DNA from: Cyanophora paradoxa
Lineage: Eukaryota > Glaucocystophyceae > Cyanophorales > Cyanophoraceae
NCBI GenBank assembly: GCA_004431415.1
Contig: QPMI01000641.1
Location: 62,001-126,000 of the forward strand
Direction: 5' to 3'
Length of the DNA stretch: 64,000 nt
Below, in pieces: positions 63,942-64,000 of this stretch (within the stretch, counting starts at the first letter, position 1; the number at the start of each line of letters is the position of its first letter). A model generated the notes under the pieces. It was not told the origin of the DNA, made no database searches, and worked only from the letters and a program-made list of their open reading frames with translations. The translations under genes and the position numbers were made by a program.

Positions 63942-64000
63942 TCTGTTTAATAATGTAAATTAAAAATTTCTTTTCGTATTTTAAACATAAGACATGTCGC
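63942..64000. promoter_or_regulatory. AT-rich leader of the penton-like gene
   Basis: The 59 bp to the window edge are AT-rich. On the minus strand they contain TTTAAAATACGAAAAGAAAT, as expected for a PLV gene promoter. No defined motif can be proven. Confidence 0.3.

Larger units (their letters stand above)
45473..64000 (-). mobile_element. Polinton-like virus (PLV) provirus, right part beyond the window
   Basis: This AT-richer block, with all genes on the minus strand, encodes an rve integrase, a polymerase/helicase replication protein, small proteins and a penton-like capsid protein. Together these define an integrated Polinton-like virus. The left border is placed near 45473, where host-like exon coding gives way to GGCGCGGTGTCTCC, a motif repeated inside the element near 45772. 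The right border, the major capsid protein and the packaging ATPase are not in view. A 10.47-kb transposon sits at 52208-62674. Two frameshifts, in the integrase and replication genes, suggest decay or sequence error. Confidence 0.8.

Overview
The window is eukaryotic nuclear DNA from a unicellular alga-like protist, carrying an integrated virus-like element of the Polinton-like virus (PLV) type. The evidence for a eukaryote is multi-exon genes for NDUFA12, SURF2, TMEM104, RTRAF, a PH-phospholipase D and an F-box protein, all with short introns. An alga is suggested by an aldo/keto reductase with an 84-residue presequence on its own exon and by a second small protein with a plastid-like leader. 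About half of the introns I could place in the left 30 kb are GC-AG, and most are C-rich. A haptophyte or another GC-rich alga would fit, but I cannot name the species.

Layout. 1-30.7 kb is very GC-rich and gene-dense, mostly in head-to-head and tail-to-tail pairs: aldo/keto reductase (-), RTRAF (+), NDUFA12 (-), WW-domain protein (+), a protist conserved-domain protein (-), F-box/LRR-like protein (+), glycosyltransferase-like protein (-), SURF2 (-), TMEM104-like transporter (+), small leader-bearing protein (-), uncharacterised and TPR-like gene(s) (+) and PH-PLD (+). 30.9-39.9 kb has lower GC and ordinary GT-AG introns. It holds a coiled-coil gene (-) built from many short phase-0 exons and a divergent Ser/Pro/Gln/His-rich gene (+).

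That last gene is broken by the PLV. The host-PLV junction is present twice: 38.7-44.06 kb and 44.25-49.8 kb are a near-identical direct duplication with a scrambled 0.2-kb joint. The second copy leads into the rest of the PLV. PLV genes are all on the minus strand: a retroviral-type integrase, a large replication protein (B-family-like polymerase palm, SF1 helicase and C-terminal HNH/endonuclease VII-like zinc module), a small basic protein, a 254-codon gene, and a probable penton/minor capsid protein. Major capsid and packaging ATPase genes are not in the window and would lie beyond its right edge.

The 254-codon PLV gene is split by a 10.47-kb DNA transposon (52,208-62,674). The transposon has perfect 31-bp terminal inverted repeats and a 4-bp CCAT target duplication, and removing it with one CCAT leaves the frame open. 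It has no recognisable transposase. It consists of 107-bp palindromic tandem repeats near each end, two inverted arms of more than 3 kb, GC-rich minisatellites, and a centre of 705-bp tandem repeats, so it resembles a giant fold-back element. The order of events is: PLV into a host gene, transposon into the PLV, and duplication of the host-PLV junction. The duplication may instead be an assembly artefact, because the two copies differ mainly by one-base homopolymer changes.
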